Source: Pacificimonas sp963710205
GTDB lineage: Bacteria; Pseudomonadota; Alphaproteobacteria; Sphingomonadales; Sphingomonadaceae
Direction: 5' to 3'
Length of the DNA stretch: 64,000 bases
NCBI GenBank assembly: GCA_963710205.1
Contig: CAVPZG010000001.1
Location: 62,001 to 126,000 of the forward strand
The notes beneath the pieces are model-generated. The model did not search any database. It worked only from the letters and a program-made list of their open reading frames with translations, and was not told the DNA's origin. Both the position numbers and the translations under genes were made by a program. Below are positions 51,296 through 60,553 of this stretch, in pieces; within the stretch, counting starts at the first letter, position 1; each line of letters starts with the position of its first letter.

Positions 51296-54200
51296 GCCTT
51301 TGCCTCTCGCCGATTGAATGGCAGGCGGGCGAACAGCCGCTTCCACCACTTGTCCTTTGGCTCCGCCTCGTCCTCATCGGCAGTGTCGATCCGGCGAATT
51401 CCGAAAAACAGACAATAGAGAACCGGAGTGATGCCGAGCGAGACCACGAAGGTGCCAATCAACAAGCCGAAAGCAACCGAGCTGGCGAAGCCATAAAACA
51501 GCACATCTTGCGCGATGATCAGTGGAAGCAATCCCGCGATGGTCGTCAGCGTCGTCATCACCACCGGGCGGAAGCGTCGACGACAGGCAGATATCACTGC
51601 CTCGAATTCGCGTTCGCGGCTCGCAGACGTGTCTGCCGCGCTTTGCGGCCGCTCGACATCTTCGGCGAGGATGGCGTTGCGCTCTATATCGATGCGGTCA
51701 ACGAGCACGATGGAATTGTTGATGATGATCCCGAACAGCGCGAACAGGCTCAGGATCGCCATGAAGCCGAAAGGCGACTGCATCACCAAGAGGCCGAAGA
51801 ACGCGCCGAAAGTGGCAAAGGGCAGGCTGAGAAAGATCACCAGAGGGCGGCGGAAATCGCCGAATTGCGCGATCAGCAGGAAGAAGGTTATGCCGATGAC
51901 AATCGGCAGCGTCGCGACTAGCGCCGCGTTGTTCTTGCCCAATTCCTCGAGGATACCGGCAATCTTGATGTTGTGGCCGGGGGCCAGCCCTTTGTTCATT
52001 TCGTCGATCTTCGGCTGGAGCTGGGGCGCGAGATCATCCGGGCTCATGCTCAGGTGACGCCCCTCGACTGTCACCGTGCGCACGAGATCTTCGCGCTGGA
52101 TAAAGCCCCATTCCCCGCTCAAGGTCAGTTCGGCAACCTGCCCAAGCGGAACGCTGCTGCCATCCGCCGCGTATACCGCCGAGTTGCGAAGCCGCTCGAT
52201 ACTGGTGCGCTCGTCCTCGGTGGCGCGCATCACGATCGGGAAGCTTTCATCGCCTTCGCGAAAGGTGGAAACCGGCTGGCCATCGAGCTGGCGTTGCAGC
52301 GAGAGCGCGATATCCGCAGAGGTCACACCCGCAGCCCTTGCGGCCTGCTGGTCGACCTCGAGATCGACTTCGACCGTGCGCGCGCGCCAGTCTGACCAGA
52401 TATCGATCATGTTCGGCTCCTGCGCGAGCATATCCATCACATCGCCAGCGCGGGCGTTGATGTAGTCAGCGTCAGGCCCCGTGATCTGGATCCGGATGAC
52501 CTTGGGGTCTTCCGGACCCAAAAACATCCGGGTGACCCGCGCATTGACATCCGGCACCTGCTCGGAAAACACTTCACGCAGCCGCGGCACGATTGCTTCT
52601 GCGCCAGCCAGATCTTCGGTGTTGATGACGATGAAGCCCTTGTTCGGCGCAGGATCGACCGGAGAGAGCGACAGCACGAAACGCGGACCGCCGAACCCGA
52701 CATAAGCGGCGAAATCCTCGACCTCAGGGAACTTCTCCTCGTCATCGATCAGGTCGACAATCTTGCGAACGCCCTCGTCCGTCTGGCTCGTCGTCGCGCC
52801 TGAGGCCAGCTCGATATAGACCAGTACCTGAGGGTTGTTGTTGCTGGGGAAGAATTCCTTGGGGATCGCGGATTGCAACAATCCTGCCCCGGCGAAGAGC
52901 GCCACCATTCCGGCTACGTATAGCCATCGGAAACCCAGCATTGTGCGCAGGACCGCCGCGTAGATGTTGGTCAGCCGATCAAAGGCTCTTGCGATCCGGC
53001 CCTTTTCGTACTGGTCATCTTCACCAGCCTCGGGGACCTTGAGGAAGAGGTAGCACAGCGTCGTCGTCACGGTCATCGCGAAGACGTAGGACACGCCCAG
53101 CGATATCGTCACCACAAGGCTGATCGAGCGGGTGTATTCGGAGCTGTCGCTGTTCGCGATCAGCAGCGGCAGGAACACCGCGATCGTGGTCAGCGAGGAC
53201 ACCAGCAAGGGGAACGCAAGTTCGCGGCTGGTCTGTGCCAGCGCCTCGTCGCGGTCGCCCAGTTCCTGCACCCGCCGCTTGAAATCCTCGGCGATGACGA
53301 TCCCATTGTCGACCAGCAGGCCCAGCGAGATGATGATCGTCGCCAGGCTCATGCGTTGCAGCGCGATCTCGAATGCGCCCATGACGGCAAAGGTCGCAAG
53401 GATCACCGCAGGGATGATCGCGCCCACGATTAGCCCGGTGCGCACCCCCAGGAAGAGGATGACAATGCCCAGCACCACGGCGAGCGTCTGGAGCATGTTG
53501 AAGGTGACGCCATAGACGGCGGCTTCGACCTTGGTGGCTTCGTAAGTCACGATGTCGAGCGAAAGGCCCACAGGCAAAGTGGCGGCGATCCGCTCCACTT
53601 CCTCGCGCGCCACGGCGGAATAGTTGAGGATGCTCAGCCCCTCTTCCATGACGACCGCGAGGATCACCGTCTCATCATTGTTGTAATAGGCGAGCCGCTG
53701 GGCCGGGTCTTCGTAGCCGCGGCTGACGCTCGCAATGTCCCCCAGCCGCACAAGATTGCCGCCGGGTGAGCGAACGAGCGCAGCGCGGACATCGTCGATG
53801 TCCTGAAAGTCGCCGCCGGGCCGGACCGTGATCGAGCCATTGGCCAGTTCGACTGTGCCGCCCGGCCGGATCGTGTTTTCGCTGTCGAGCGCGGCGGCAA
53901 TCGCATTGGGCGAGATGCCTGCCTGTGACAGAACGGCATTCTCGAATTCGACGAAGATGCGCTCCGGGCGAACCCCCAGCAGGTCGACCTTCTTTGTGCC
54001 TTCGACGAGGATCATCTGGTCGCGAACATGCTCGGCATATTCGGCAAGCTCGGCATTGGTGTAATCCGGCCCGTGCAGCGCCAGGGTCATCGCGGCGATA
54101 TCGCCGAAATCATCGTTTACGATCGGGGTATGCGCCCCTTCGGGAAGGTCAGGGACCGTCTCGGCCACGGTCTCCGCCAAATTCTCGAAGGCGATCTCCA

Positions 54201-54504
54201 GATCGGGCGTATCGAAGTCAAACCGCGGCTTGATAATCGAAACGCCGTTCATCGAGGTGCTGGCGATATCCCGGATATTCGGAAGCGCGACGATCCGCTC
54301 TTCAAGCGGTTTGGTGATCAGCAATTCGACCTGATCGGCGGATAGTCCGGGATAGACCGTCGTCACCACCGCCTGACGAATGATCAGCTTGGGATCTTCG
54401 CGCGCGGGCAGGGTGAAATAGCTGTACACCCCGAACAGCATCAGGATGCCGACCAGAAACAACATGAGCGGTTTCGCCCGCAGCGCTGCGACCGAGAAAT
54501 TCAA
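51292..54504 (-). CDS. RND efflux transporter permease
   Basis: The 1070-residue protein is a full AcrB/HAE1-type RND permease: FTLPAREDPKLIIRQAVVTTVYPGLSADQVE near the N-terminus, the TM4 region LATIIISLGLLVDNGIVIAEDFKRR, and the later LVDRIDIERNAIL, all in the expected order with twelve helices and two large periplasmic loops. It exports hydrophobic or aromatic compounds by proton antiport. It overlaps both neighbours by four bases, with adaptor first and outer-membrane factor last. Confidence 0.95.
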   Translation of the reverse strand: MNFSVAALRAKPLMLFLVGILMLFGVYSYFTLPAREDPKLIIRQAVVTTVYPGLSADQVELLITKPLEERIVALPNIRDIASTSMNGVSIIKPRFDFDTPDLEIAFENLAETVAETVPDLPEGAHTPIVNDDFGDIAAMTLALHGPDYTNAELAEYAEHVRDQMILVEGTKKVDLLGVRPERIFVEFENAVLSQAGISPNAIAAALDSENTIRPGGTVELANGSITVRPGGDFQDIDDVRAALVRSPGGNLVRLGDIASVSRGYEDPAQRLAYYNNDETVILAVVMEEGLSILNYSAVAREEVERIAATLPVGLSLDIVTYEATKVEAAVYGVTFNMLQTLAVVLGIVILFLGVRTGLIVGAIIPAVILATFAVMGAFEIALQRMSLATIIISLGLLVDNGIVIAEDFKRRVQELGDRDEALAQTSRELAFPLLVSSLTTIAVFLPLLIANSDSSEYTRSISLVVTISLGVSYVFAMTVTTTLCYLFLKVPEAGEDDQYEKGRIARAFDRLTNIYAAVLRTMLGFRWLYVAGMVALFAGAGLLQSAIPKEFFPSNNNPQVLVYIELASGATTSQTDEGVRKIVDLIDDEEKFPEVEDFAAYVGFGGPRFVLSLSPVDPAPNKGFIVINTEDLAGAEAIVPRLREVFSEQVPDVNARVTRMFLGPEDPKVIRIQITGPDADYINARAGDVMDMLAQEPNMIDIWSDWRARTVEVDLEVDQQAARAAGVTSADIALSLQRQLDGQPVSTFREGDESFPIVMRATEDERTSIERLRNSAVYAADGSSVPLGQVAELTLSGEWGFIQREDLVRTVTVEGRHLSMSPDDLAPQLQPKIDEMNKGLAPGHNIKIAGILEELGKNNAALVATLPIVIGITFFLLIAQFGDFRRPLVIFLSLPFATFGAFFGLLVMQSPFGFMAILSLFALFGIIINNSIVLVDRIDIERNAILAEDVERPQSAADTSASREREFEAVISACRRRFRPVVMTTLTTIAGLLPLIIAQDVLFYGFASSVAFGLLIGTFVVSLGITPVLYCLFFGIRRIDTADEDEAEPKDKWWKRLFARLPFNRREAKA

Positions 54505-55604
54505 GGGTTGTACTGCCGCGGCCCGGCGGAGGTCGGCCGCACGGTCTCGCCGGGTCGCAGGAGCCGAGCGCCTTTGACCACAATGGTCTCGCCCGACTTG
54601 AGGCCGGACATGACGGTCACTCCGCCGTCGCTGACCGGGCCAAGCTCGACCTTGCGTTCGGCCACTGCGTTCGTCTGCGGATCGACGACCATCACGCTTC
54701 CACGCCCGTTCTCGCCCATCCGGATAGCCGCGAGCGACAGCCTGATGCCCTCGACGGCTTCGGATTGCAGCAGCACTTCACCCCGGCTCCCCGGCGCAAG
54801 GCCGCTTCGCCGCGCAGTGGGGACATTGAGGATGATTTCGAACAGTCCGTTGCCGCCTGCAGCGGCGTTGATTTGCTGGACAACAGCTTGCAGTGTCGGC
54901 CCGCTCTCAGGAACGAACCGCACGCGTTGGCCGATCGAGAAATCCCTGCGCTGGCGGGCGGGCACGGTGATGACTGCCTCAAGCCCTGCGCCAAGGCCGC
55001 TGACCTCGAGCACAGGCTGGCCGACGCCAACCACCTCCGAAGGCTCGACGAGACGGCCCGTCACGACGCCTGCATAGGGCGCATAAAGCCGGGTGTCCTG
55101 CAAGGTGTCGCGCGCCCGGCCACGCTGCGCGGTAAGCGCCGTGACCCGAGCGACCGCTTCATCGCGGACGCGGCGCGCACTATCGACTTCGGATTGAGAG
55201 ACAGCGCCTGTGCCCTCCAGCGCGGACTTGCGCCCAAAATCGAGCTCGGCTTCGCGGGCCAATGCCTGTGCCTGCGCCAGGTCTGCCGAGGCAGCCTGAG
55301 CGCTCAGCTGCTGCTGATTGGCCTGGAGCGTCGCAAGCAGCTCGCCGCGCCGAAACCGGTCGCCCACATCGACGTTGACGCGCGCCACCAGCCCGGCCAG
55401 CTCAAACCCGAGCCGACCGCGGTCGTCCGCGCGCAGCAACGCGGGAAACCGGTCGCTGGCGCCAAGTGTGGAGGGCTGGACCTTGACGGTCTGAACGGCG
55501 CGAGGCGGCGGCTCTTCCACCGGATCTCCTGCGCAAGCGGCTATGGCCAATGTTCCGAGAAGGGCGATAAAGAGTGCAAACGATCTCGGTGTTTTCAACA
55601 TCAT
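54501..55604 (-). CDS. RND periplasmic adaptor (membrane fusion protein)
   Basis: The 367-residue adaptor starts MMLKTPRSFALFIALLGTLAIAACAGD with a lipobox (IAAC). It has the barrel-sandwich, coiled-coil hairpin and beta-barrel arrangement: RADDRGRLGFELAGLVARVNVDVGDRFRRGELLATL, LAREAELDFGRKSALEGTGAVSQ, LYAPYAGVVTGRLVEPSEVVGVGQPVLE, VMSGLKSGETIVVKGARLLRPGE. It joins the permease and the outer-membrane channel. It lies 13 bases after the hydrolase gene. Confidence 0.93.
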   Translation of the reverse strand: MMLKTPRSFALFIALLGTLAIAACAGDPVEEPPPRAVQTVKVQPSTLGASDRFPALLRADDRGRLGFELAGLVARVNVDVGDRFRRGELLATLQANQQQLSAQAASADLAQAQALAREAELDFGRKSALEGTGAVSQSEVDSARRVRDEAVARVTALTAQRGRARDTLQDTRLYAPYAGVVTGRLVEPSEVVGVGQPVLEVSGLGAGLEAVITVPARQRRDFSIGQRVRFVPESGPTLQAVVQQINAAAGGNGLFEIILNVPTARRSGLAPGSRGEVLLQSEAVEGIRLSLAAIRMGENGRGSVMVVDPQTNAVAERKVELGPVSDGGVTVMSGLKSGETIVVKGARLLRPGETVRPTSAGPRQYNP

Positions 55605-55617
55605 GAACTTATGGCCT

Positions 55618-56238
55618 TCAACTCAGTCGCTCCACAAGCTCTGATGTGGTCAGGATTTCATGCGCATAGGTCGGACCGTTGATCTCGTGAGCGGCGTGCA
55701 TCGCCTCGGGCGAGAAGGCCGCCGTGGCATCGCGCACCAATGTCACGTGGTAGCCCAGTTCCGAGGCATATCGCCCGGTTGTTTCAATACACGTATTTGC
55801 GATCAGACCGATCAGGATAACGTGAGTGATGCCGTGTTGTCGCAACTGCACATCAAGATCGGTGTTCGCGAAGCTGGACCCGCCCCAGTGTTCCTTGACC
55901 ACAACGTCGCCGGGTTCAGGTCCGAAGCCTTCATACCACTCTCCACCCCAACTATCCGCTGCGAACAACTGCGCCTCGTGCGCGCCTAGCTGAAACGGGG
56001 TGGGATGCGCCCATCCCTGGAAATCTGTCGGCTGGTGCCGATGGTGCGGAAGGATGAAGATCGGGATACCGGCTGTGCGCGCGGCCGACCGGACACGGGC
56101 AAGGTTGGCATGAAGGTCAACCGACTGTGCGACCGCGCTCACCATCGGCCACAGCTTGCCACCTTCGGCCAGGAAGTCGTTATAGGGGTCGATGAACAGC
56201 AGCGCAGTTCGGTTGTCCGGATATTGGGTCGGTTCCAA
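55618..56238 (-). CDS. isochorismatase-family hydrolase
   Basis: The 206-residue cysteine hydrolase has the family triad: Asp in LLFIDPYNDFL near residue 17, Lys in VVVKEHWGGSSF near 113, and Cys in IGLIANTCIETTGRYASELGY near 150. The cis-peptide-type motif GLIANTC is intact. Members hydrolyse isochorismate, nicotinamide, ureido or N-carbamoyl amides. The substrate is not clear. It lies between the Mo hydroxylase genes and the pump, so it may act on the hydroxylase product. Confidence 0.88.
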   Translation of the reverse strand: MEPTQYPDNRTALLFIDPYNDFLAEGGKLWPMVSAVAQSVDLHANLARVRSAARTAGIPIFILPHHRHQPTDFQGWAHPTPFQLGAHEAQLFAADSWGGEWYEGFGPEPGDVVVKEHWGGSSFANTDLDVQLRQHGITHVILIGLIANTCIETTGRYASELGYHVTLVRDATAAFSPEAMHAAHEINGPTYAHEILTTSELVERLS

Positions 56239-56268
56239 GCTATCGTTCCTTTCAAGAACAGGCGGGCA

Positions 56269-58512
56269 TCACGCAAAACTGATCGCTTTGCTGAACGGCA
56301 TTTCGCGGCACCGCGTGCCGGTCGCGGCGAAGATCGCATCGGCCAGTGCAGGGGCGGCGGGCGCGGTGGCAGGCTCACCCAGACCGCGGACCTTTTCGGC
56401 TTTGCCCAACAACCGCGTGTGGAACCGGGGCGTCTGGTTGATCCGCATCCCCTGATAGGCATGGAAATTGGTCTGCTCCGGCGCGTGATTTGCGTAAGTC
56501 AGCTCGCAATTCATCGCGTGGGCCAGACCGAAGATGGCGGCACCCGTCAGCTGCGCCTCGGCATTGACGGGGTCGAACACCGTACCGCAATCGGCTGCAA
56601 TCCAGACTTCGTCGATACGTATTCCGTTATCGGACATCGTCACATCGATGACTTCGGCCACGGGAACGCCATGCGTGTGAGCAAAGGCGATGCCGCGACC
56701 GCGTCCGGGGCCGATATCGGCGCCCGCCCAGTTCGACATTGTGCCCACGGCCTCAAGCACGCGGCGGGAATCGGCATTGTCAATCAGCCGCAGCCGCTCT
56801 TCCAGCGGATCGGCGCCAGCGGCATGGATGAGTTCGGACAGGAAGCCTTCGTGGAAGAAACTGTTGGAACAGGCCCCGGGTGATCGCCATGATCCGACCG
56901 GCACCATCTGCGGCGCGGCATAGCCGGTGACGCGGTAATTCGGGATCGCATAGGGCTGATCGTAAGCTCCCCACACCAGCATCGCGTCCGGCCCCGGCGG
57001 GACGATGAACACGCGGCCGAACCATGATTCCACAAGCGAAGGACTGATCGTGTCGAGGTCGAACGCCAGCACCCTCCCGTCCGCCACATCGCCACGCATC
57101 ATGGCCATGTGCAGCGGGCGCGGGAAGTCATGGGTCATGTCCTCTTCACGGCTCCATGTGGTCTTGACCGGCGTTCCCGGAACCGATGCGGCGATCTGGA
57201 TCGCCTGCACGACGTAGTCGTGATCAAGCCTGCGCCCGAAGCTGCCGCCTGCTGGCAGGACATGGAGGGTCACATTATCCGCATCGACCCCGGTGAGCTC
57301 AACCGCCGCATCCCTGACGACATGCGGAACCTGCGTCGCGGTCCAGATTTCAACCCGATCCTCCTCCACCAGCACGGTGGCGCTGAGAGGCTCCAGCGCG
57401 GCGTGCGCTAGAAAGGGTGTGCGATATTCGGCCGCGATCGTCTGGTTTCCGTCGGTCGCCGCATCGACATCGCCGTCATCGCGCAAGCGGCTGTTATAGT
57501 CACCTGACGCATGGGCGGCGCTAAGAGTCTCCCACATCTCATCGCTGCTCGCCGGATACTCCGGAGGCAGCCATTCAACCTCCAACGCCTCGGCCCCGCG
57601 GAACGCGAACCATGTGTTTTCAGCGATGACGGCCAGACCCTCGTTTACCTCGACAACCGAGCGCACACCCTGCATCGCACGCGCAGCTTCGGCCTTGTAG
57701 CTGGCCATGCCGCCACCGCGGCCCGGATTGGCGCGGACCGCGGCATACAACATGCCGGGCAAGGTCACATCGATGCCGAAGTCTTGTGTGCCGGTCGATT
57801 TTGCCACGATGTCGAGCCGCTGGGAGGGCTTGCCCAGAAGCCGCCATTCGCTCGCAGGTCGTAGCGCAACGTCAGTGACAGGCTCGATCTTGGCTGCTTC
57901 GGCAGCGAGATCGGTATAGGCGATACGCGCCCCATCCGGCATGATGACATGACCGTCCTCGGTGCGAAGATCGGCGACAGCAACCCCGGAGCGCGCCGCC
58001 GCCGCGGCCTTCAGCGTTTCGCGCGCGGTGGCCCCGGCGCGCCGCAAGGTTTCGTGAAGGTCGGCTGTCGAGGACGATCCGCCCGTGAACTGCGAGCCCG
58101 AAAGCCGCGCGACGGTGATCATGAGATCGCGCACGGAAGAGGCGACTGCGCCGTGTTCCCAGGTCGGAAACGGCAATCCGTCGGCGGCAACGGTGCCGTT
58201 GAAATAGGCAGGATGCGGCTGACCGGGATCGAGCGTGGCGCTGCCGGGGTCGATATCCAGTTCCTCGGCAATTAACATCGCCTGGGTCGAGGCGATGCCT
58301 TGCCCCACATCGGCGCGCGGCACGATCAAGGTTATTCCGTCCGAGGTGATCTTCACGAATGGGGTCAGCGCCGCCTCGCCCTTACCCAGACCCTTGAGCA
58401 AAGGGTTGGGCGTCGAGCGGGTCACGTAATAGGCCCCGATTGCGACACCCCCAGCGATGGCTATAGATCCGATCAGGAAGGTGCGGCGGGCGATGGTTCC
58501 TGCGCGACCCAT
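56269..58512 (-). CDS. iorB: molybdenum hydroxylase large subunit, isoquinoline 1-oxidoreductase (IorB) type
   Basis: The 747-residue protein has a Tat-like leader (ARRTFLIGSIAIAGGVAIG) and the xanthine-dehydrogenase-family Mo subunit motifs: HAALEPLSATVLVE, GGSFGRRLDHDYVVQAIQIA, PVGSWRSPGACSNSFFHEGFLSEL, and the active-site Glu in GLGEPATAPAAPALADAI. This is the IorB/aldehyde-dehydrogenase layout, in which the Mo cofactor is a molybdopterin cytosine dinucleotide. The protein would hydroxylate an N-heterocycle or aldehyde, in or facing the periplasm. No cytochrome subunit is encoded nearby. It starts three bases after the 2Fe-2S gene. Confidence 0.88.
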   Translation of the reverse strand: MGRAGTIARRTFLIGSIAIAGGVAIGAYYVTRSTPNPLLKGLGKGEAALTPFVKITSDGITLIVPRADVGQGIASTQAMLIAEELDIDPGSATLDPGQPHPAYFNGTVAADGLPFPTWEHGAVASSVRDLMITVARLSGSQFTGGSSSTADLHETLRRAGATARETLKAAAAARSGVAVADLRTEDGHVIMPDGARIAYTDLAAEAAKIEPVTDVALRPASEWRLLGKPSQRLDIVAKSTGTQDFGIDVTLPGMLYAAVRANPGRGGGMASYKAEAARAMQGVRSVVEVNEGLAVIAENTWFAFRGAEALEVEWLPPEYPASSDEMWETLSAAHASGDYNSRLRDDGDVDAATDGNQTIAAEYRTPFLAHAALEPLSATVLVEEDRVEIWTATQVPHVVRDAAVELTGVDADNVTLHVLPAGGSFGRRLDHDYVVQAIQIAASVPGTPVKTTWSREEDMTHDFPRPLHMAMMRGDVADGRVLAFDLDTISPSLVESWFGRVFIVPPGPDAMLVWGAYDQPYAIPNYRVTGYAAPQMVPVGSWRSPGACSNSFFHEGFLSELIHAAGADPLEERLRLIDNADSRRVLEAVGTMSNWAGADIGPGRGRGIAFAHTHGVPVAEVIDVTMSDNGIRIDEVWIAADCGTVFDPVNAEAQLTGAAIFGLAHAMNCELTYANHAPEQTNFHAYQGMRINQTPRFHTRLLGKAEKVRGLGEPATAPAAPALADAIFAATGTRCREMPFSKAISFA

Positions 58513-58515
58513 GAC

Positions 58516-58974
58516 TCAGGCCTCCTGCTGGCTGGCGGCGGCCCGCTTGATTGCTGTGCGAATGCGCGGATAGGTTCCGCAGCGGCACAGGTTTCCGGCC
58601 ATGGCCGCATCGATGTCTGCATCGGACGGGTCAGGGTTGTCTTTGAGCAAGGCCGCAGCCTGCATTATCTGGCCCGACTGGCAGTAACCGCATTGCGCGA
58701 CCTGTTCGGCTATCCACGCCTCCTGCACCGGGTGGAGCGCAGCGGGCGTCCCGAGGCCCTCAATTGTAGTTATCGGCCCCCAGACAGCGCCCAGTGCCAC
58801 CTGACATGACCGCACGGCTTGGCCAGCGATATGGACCGTGCAGGCGCCGCATTGGGCAATCCCGCAACCATACTTGACGCTCGTGATATTCAAGCCATCC
58901 CGCAATGCCCACAGCAGCGGAACATCGGAAGGCAAGTCCACGGTAAATTCCCGATCATTTAGCGTGAGTTCCAC
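58516..58974 (-). CDS. iorA: 2Fe-2S subunit of the molybdenum hydroxylase (IorA type)
   Basis: The 152-residue protein has two [2Fe-2S] clusters: the plant-ferredoxin type C-x4-C-x2-C...C (YGCGIAQCGACTVHIAG and RSCQVA), and the four-helix type C-x2-C...C-x-C (AQCGYCQSGQIM and GNLCRCGTYPRIR). It passes electrons from the Mo subunit to an unknown acceptor. Start GTG 58974 has GGAGGG upstream and gives the usual length; the frame is open to 59079. It is the first gene of the operon and faces the AraC gene. Confidence 0.9.
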   Translation of the reverse strand: MELTLNDREFTVDLPSDVPLLWALRDGLNITSVKYGCGIAQCGACTVHIAGQAVRSCQVALGAVWGPITTIEGLGTPAALHPVQEAWIAEQVAQCGYCQSGQIMQAAALLKDNPDPSDADIDAAMAGNLCRCGTYPRIRTAIKRAAASQQEA

Positions 58975-59055
58975 GAGACCCTCCACCCAGCATCGGAGCA
59001 TTTGGAGACCCCGAGCGGACAGAAAGCTAGGTCGGTGGGCACGGCAGAGCGATAT

Positions 59056-59090
59056 GCAAATGTGGTCAGGAACAGGCAAATACGGTCAGG
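59056..59090. promoter_or_regulatory. 15-bp direct repeats between iorA and the second AraC gene
   Basis: GCAAATGTGGTCAGG at 59056-59070 and GCAAATACGGTCAGG at 59076-59090 differ at two bases and step 20 bases. They lie in the 184-base gap between divergent iorA (start 58974) and the AraC gene (start 59159). AraC-family proteins typically bind such tandem sites two helical turns apart. Confidence 0.7.
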
Positions 59091-59158
59091 CGAGCGGCCG
59101 CATCTGGTCACGAGTCGTGGTCCATGCCATTCCTCGAGACCTCACAGCGGGGTGGCCG

Positions 59159-60166
59159 ATGGCAGGTTCAGAAACATATTCGCTCTTCATGGCGACCAAC
59201 GTCGCCTGCCGCATACTCGAGGTGGACCCGGATACCATGCTCCGCACCGCAGGGATTGCCGGGCAGGCGCGCGGTGGGCCTGAGTTGCGTGTTTCTGCCG
59301 AGGAGTATTTCGCTGCCTGGAATACGATGGACGTTCTCGCGCCTCGCGCCGATTACGTCCCCTATCTGGGTGTCGCGATCGCGCGCGGGCCAGTGATCCC
59401 GGTCTTCTTCACCTTGTCATGTGCGCCGGATCTGGAAACGGGGTTACTGCGTCTTGCGCAATTCAAGACCCTGCTGGGGCCGACCAAGATGCGCGTGTTC
59501 CCGGAGGGCGCGACGCTGAGGGTTGAGTTCGAGAGCGCGCAGAGCACGGTTGCCATGCCTCCCAGTCTGGGGGCCCTGCAGATTGTGGTCGCGTTGGAAA
59601 ATATTCGCGGGGCCTCGGCGTATCATGTTCGCCCGGTTCGCGCTGGATTCGATAGTCCCGAGGAAGAGCGACGCCAGATTGCGGACCATCTGGGGATCAT
59701 GCCCGAACGCTCCGATGCCGCCTTCGTGGAGTTTTCTGCGGAGGACAGAAAGCGTCGGTTCATTTCGGAAAACCCCAGCCTGTGGGAAGATGTTGAAGAG
59801 GACCTCAAGCTTCAATTGGCCACCCATAATGCGCGCCTGCCAATGGCAACGCGGGTGCGCGGTGTATTAGTCGATCTGATCCCGACCGGCAGGACAGGTG
59901 CGGAAGATGTGGCCGCTGCGCTTAAAATAAGCCGCAGCACCCTTCAGCGAAGGCTGCGGGATGAGAACACGAATTATCAGGCCATACTCGACGACACGCG
60001 CCGAGATATGGCGATCCGATATCTCACTAAGACCGCACTGCGCTCGGACGAAATCGCCAGTGTCCTTGCCTACAGCGACGCCAACAGCTTTTCTCGGAGC
60101 TTTCGCAAATGGACCGGCATGGCGCCAATGGCTTTTCGAGACAAAGTATCGAAACAGGGGGACTAA
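59159..60166 (+). CDS. AraC-family regulator
   Basis: The 335-residue regulator has an N-terminal arabinose-binding-type domain (YSLFMATNVACRILEVDPDTML; IARGPVIPVFFTLSCAPDLETGLLRLAQFKTLLGPTKM) and a C-terminal HTH domain (GRTGAEDVAAALKISRSTLQRRLRDENTNYQ; RRDMAIRYLTKTALRSDEIASVLAYSDANSFSRSFRKWTG). It is intact and similar to the frameshifted one at 48803. It lies divergent from iorA and is the likely activator of that operon. ATG 59159 is my start; the frame is open from 58838 but overlaps iorA. Confidence 0.88.
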   Translation: MAGSETYSLFMATNVACRILEVDPDTMLRTAGIAGQARGGPELRVSAEEYFAAWNTMDVLAPRADYVPYLGVAIARGPVIPVFFTLSCAPDLETGLLRLAQFKTLLGPTKMRVFPEGATLRVEFESAQSTVAMPPSLGALQIVVALENIRGASAYHVRPVRAGFDSPEEERRQIADHLGIMPERSDAAFVEFSAEDRKRRFISENPSLWEDVEEDLKLQLATHNARLPMATRVRGVLVDLIPTGRTGAEDVAAALKISRSTLQRRLRDENTNYQAILDDTRRDMAIRYLTKTALRSDEIASVLAYSDANSFSRSFRKWTGMAPMAFRDKVSKQGD

Positions 60167-60553
60167 GGGGAACTTGGACGCAGACGACGTCCCCGTTCCT
60201 GATTACCGGTGGAAGGCTCAGGGTATTGTCGAAGCGGAAGGACGGCTTTGCCAGAACGACAACCAAGAGCAGACTGTCTGGAAACGGCCCAAATTCCGCC
60301 GCTTCGAATGAAAAGCGAATTGGGCAATCAGATTGGATGCCTTCACCGATCGCACTCAAAGCTGGGCACACCCCAAACCAAACCTTGCACCTTGGAATCG
60401 GGAGGTTCAGAACGTCGCAATGCAAACGTCAGAGTGCGCCACGAAACGCCGATTTGTGCTTCCCCCATGCTTCCCCGAAGTCATCAGGCAACCGGGGAAG
60501 CAGGTGGAGCGCCCACGTGATCCACCCAACATCTTCAATTTATTCGGAAATAA
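60167..60553. other. right island end with arm-type repeats; no gene
   Basis: The 387 bases between the AraC gene and attR hold no gene I can support. TGCTTCCCC occurs at 60457-60465 and 60468-60476, with inverted GGGGAAGCA at 60494-60502. The step of 11 bases and the inverted third copy match the set near attL (38606-38653), so these are probable integrase arm sites. Confidence 0.65.
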
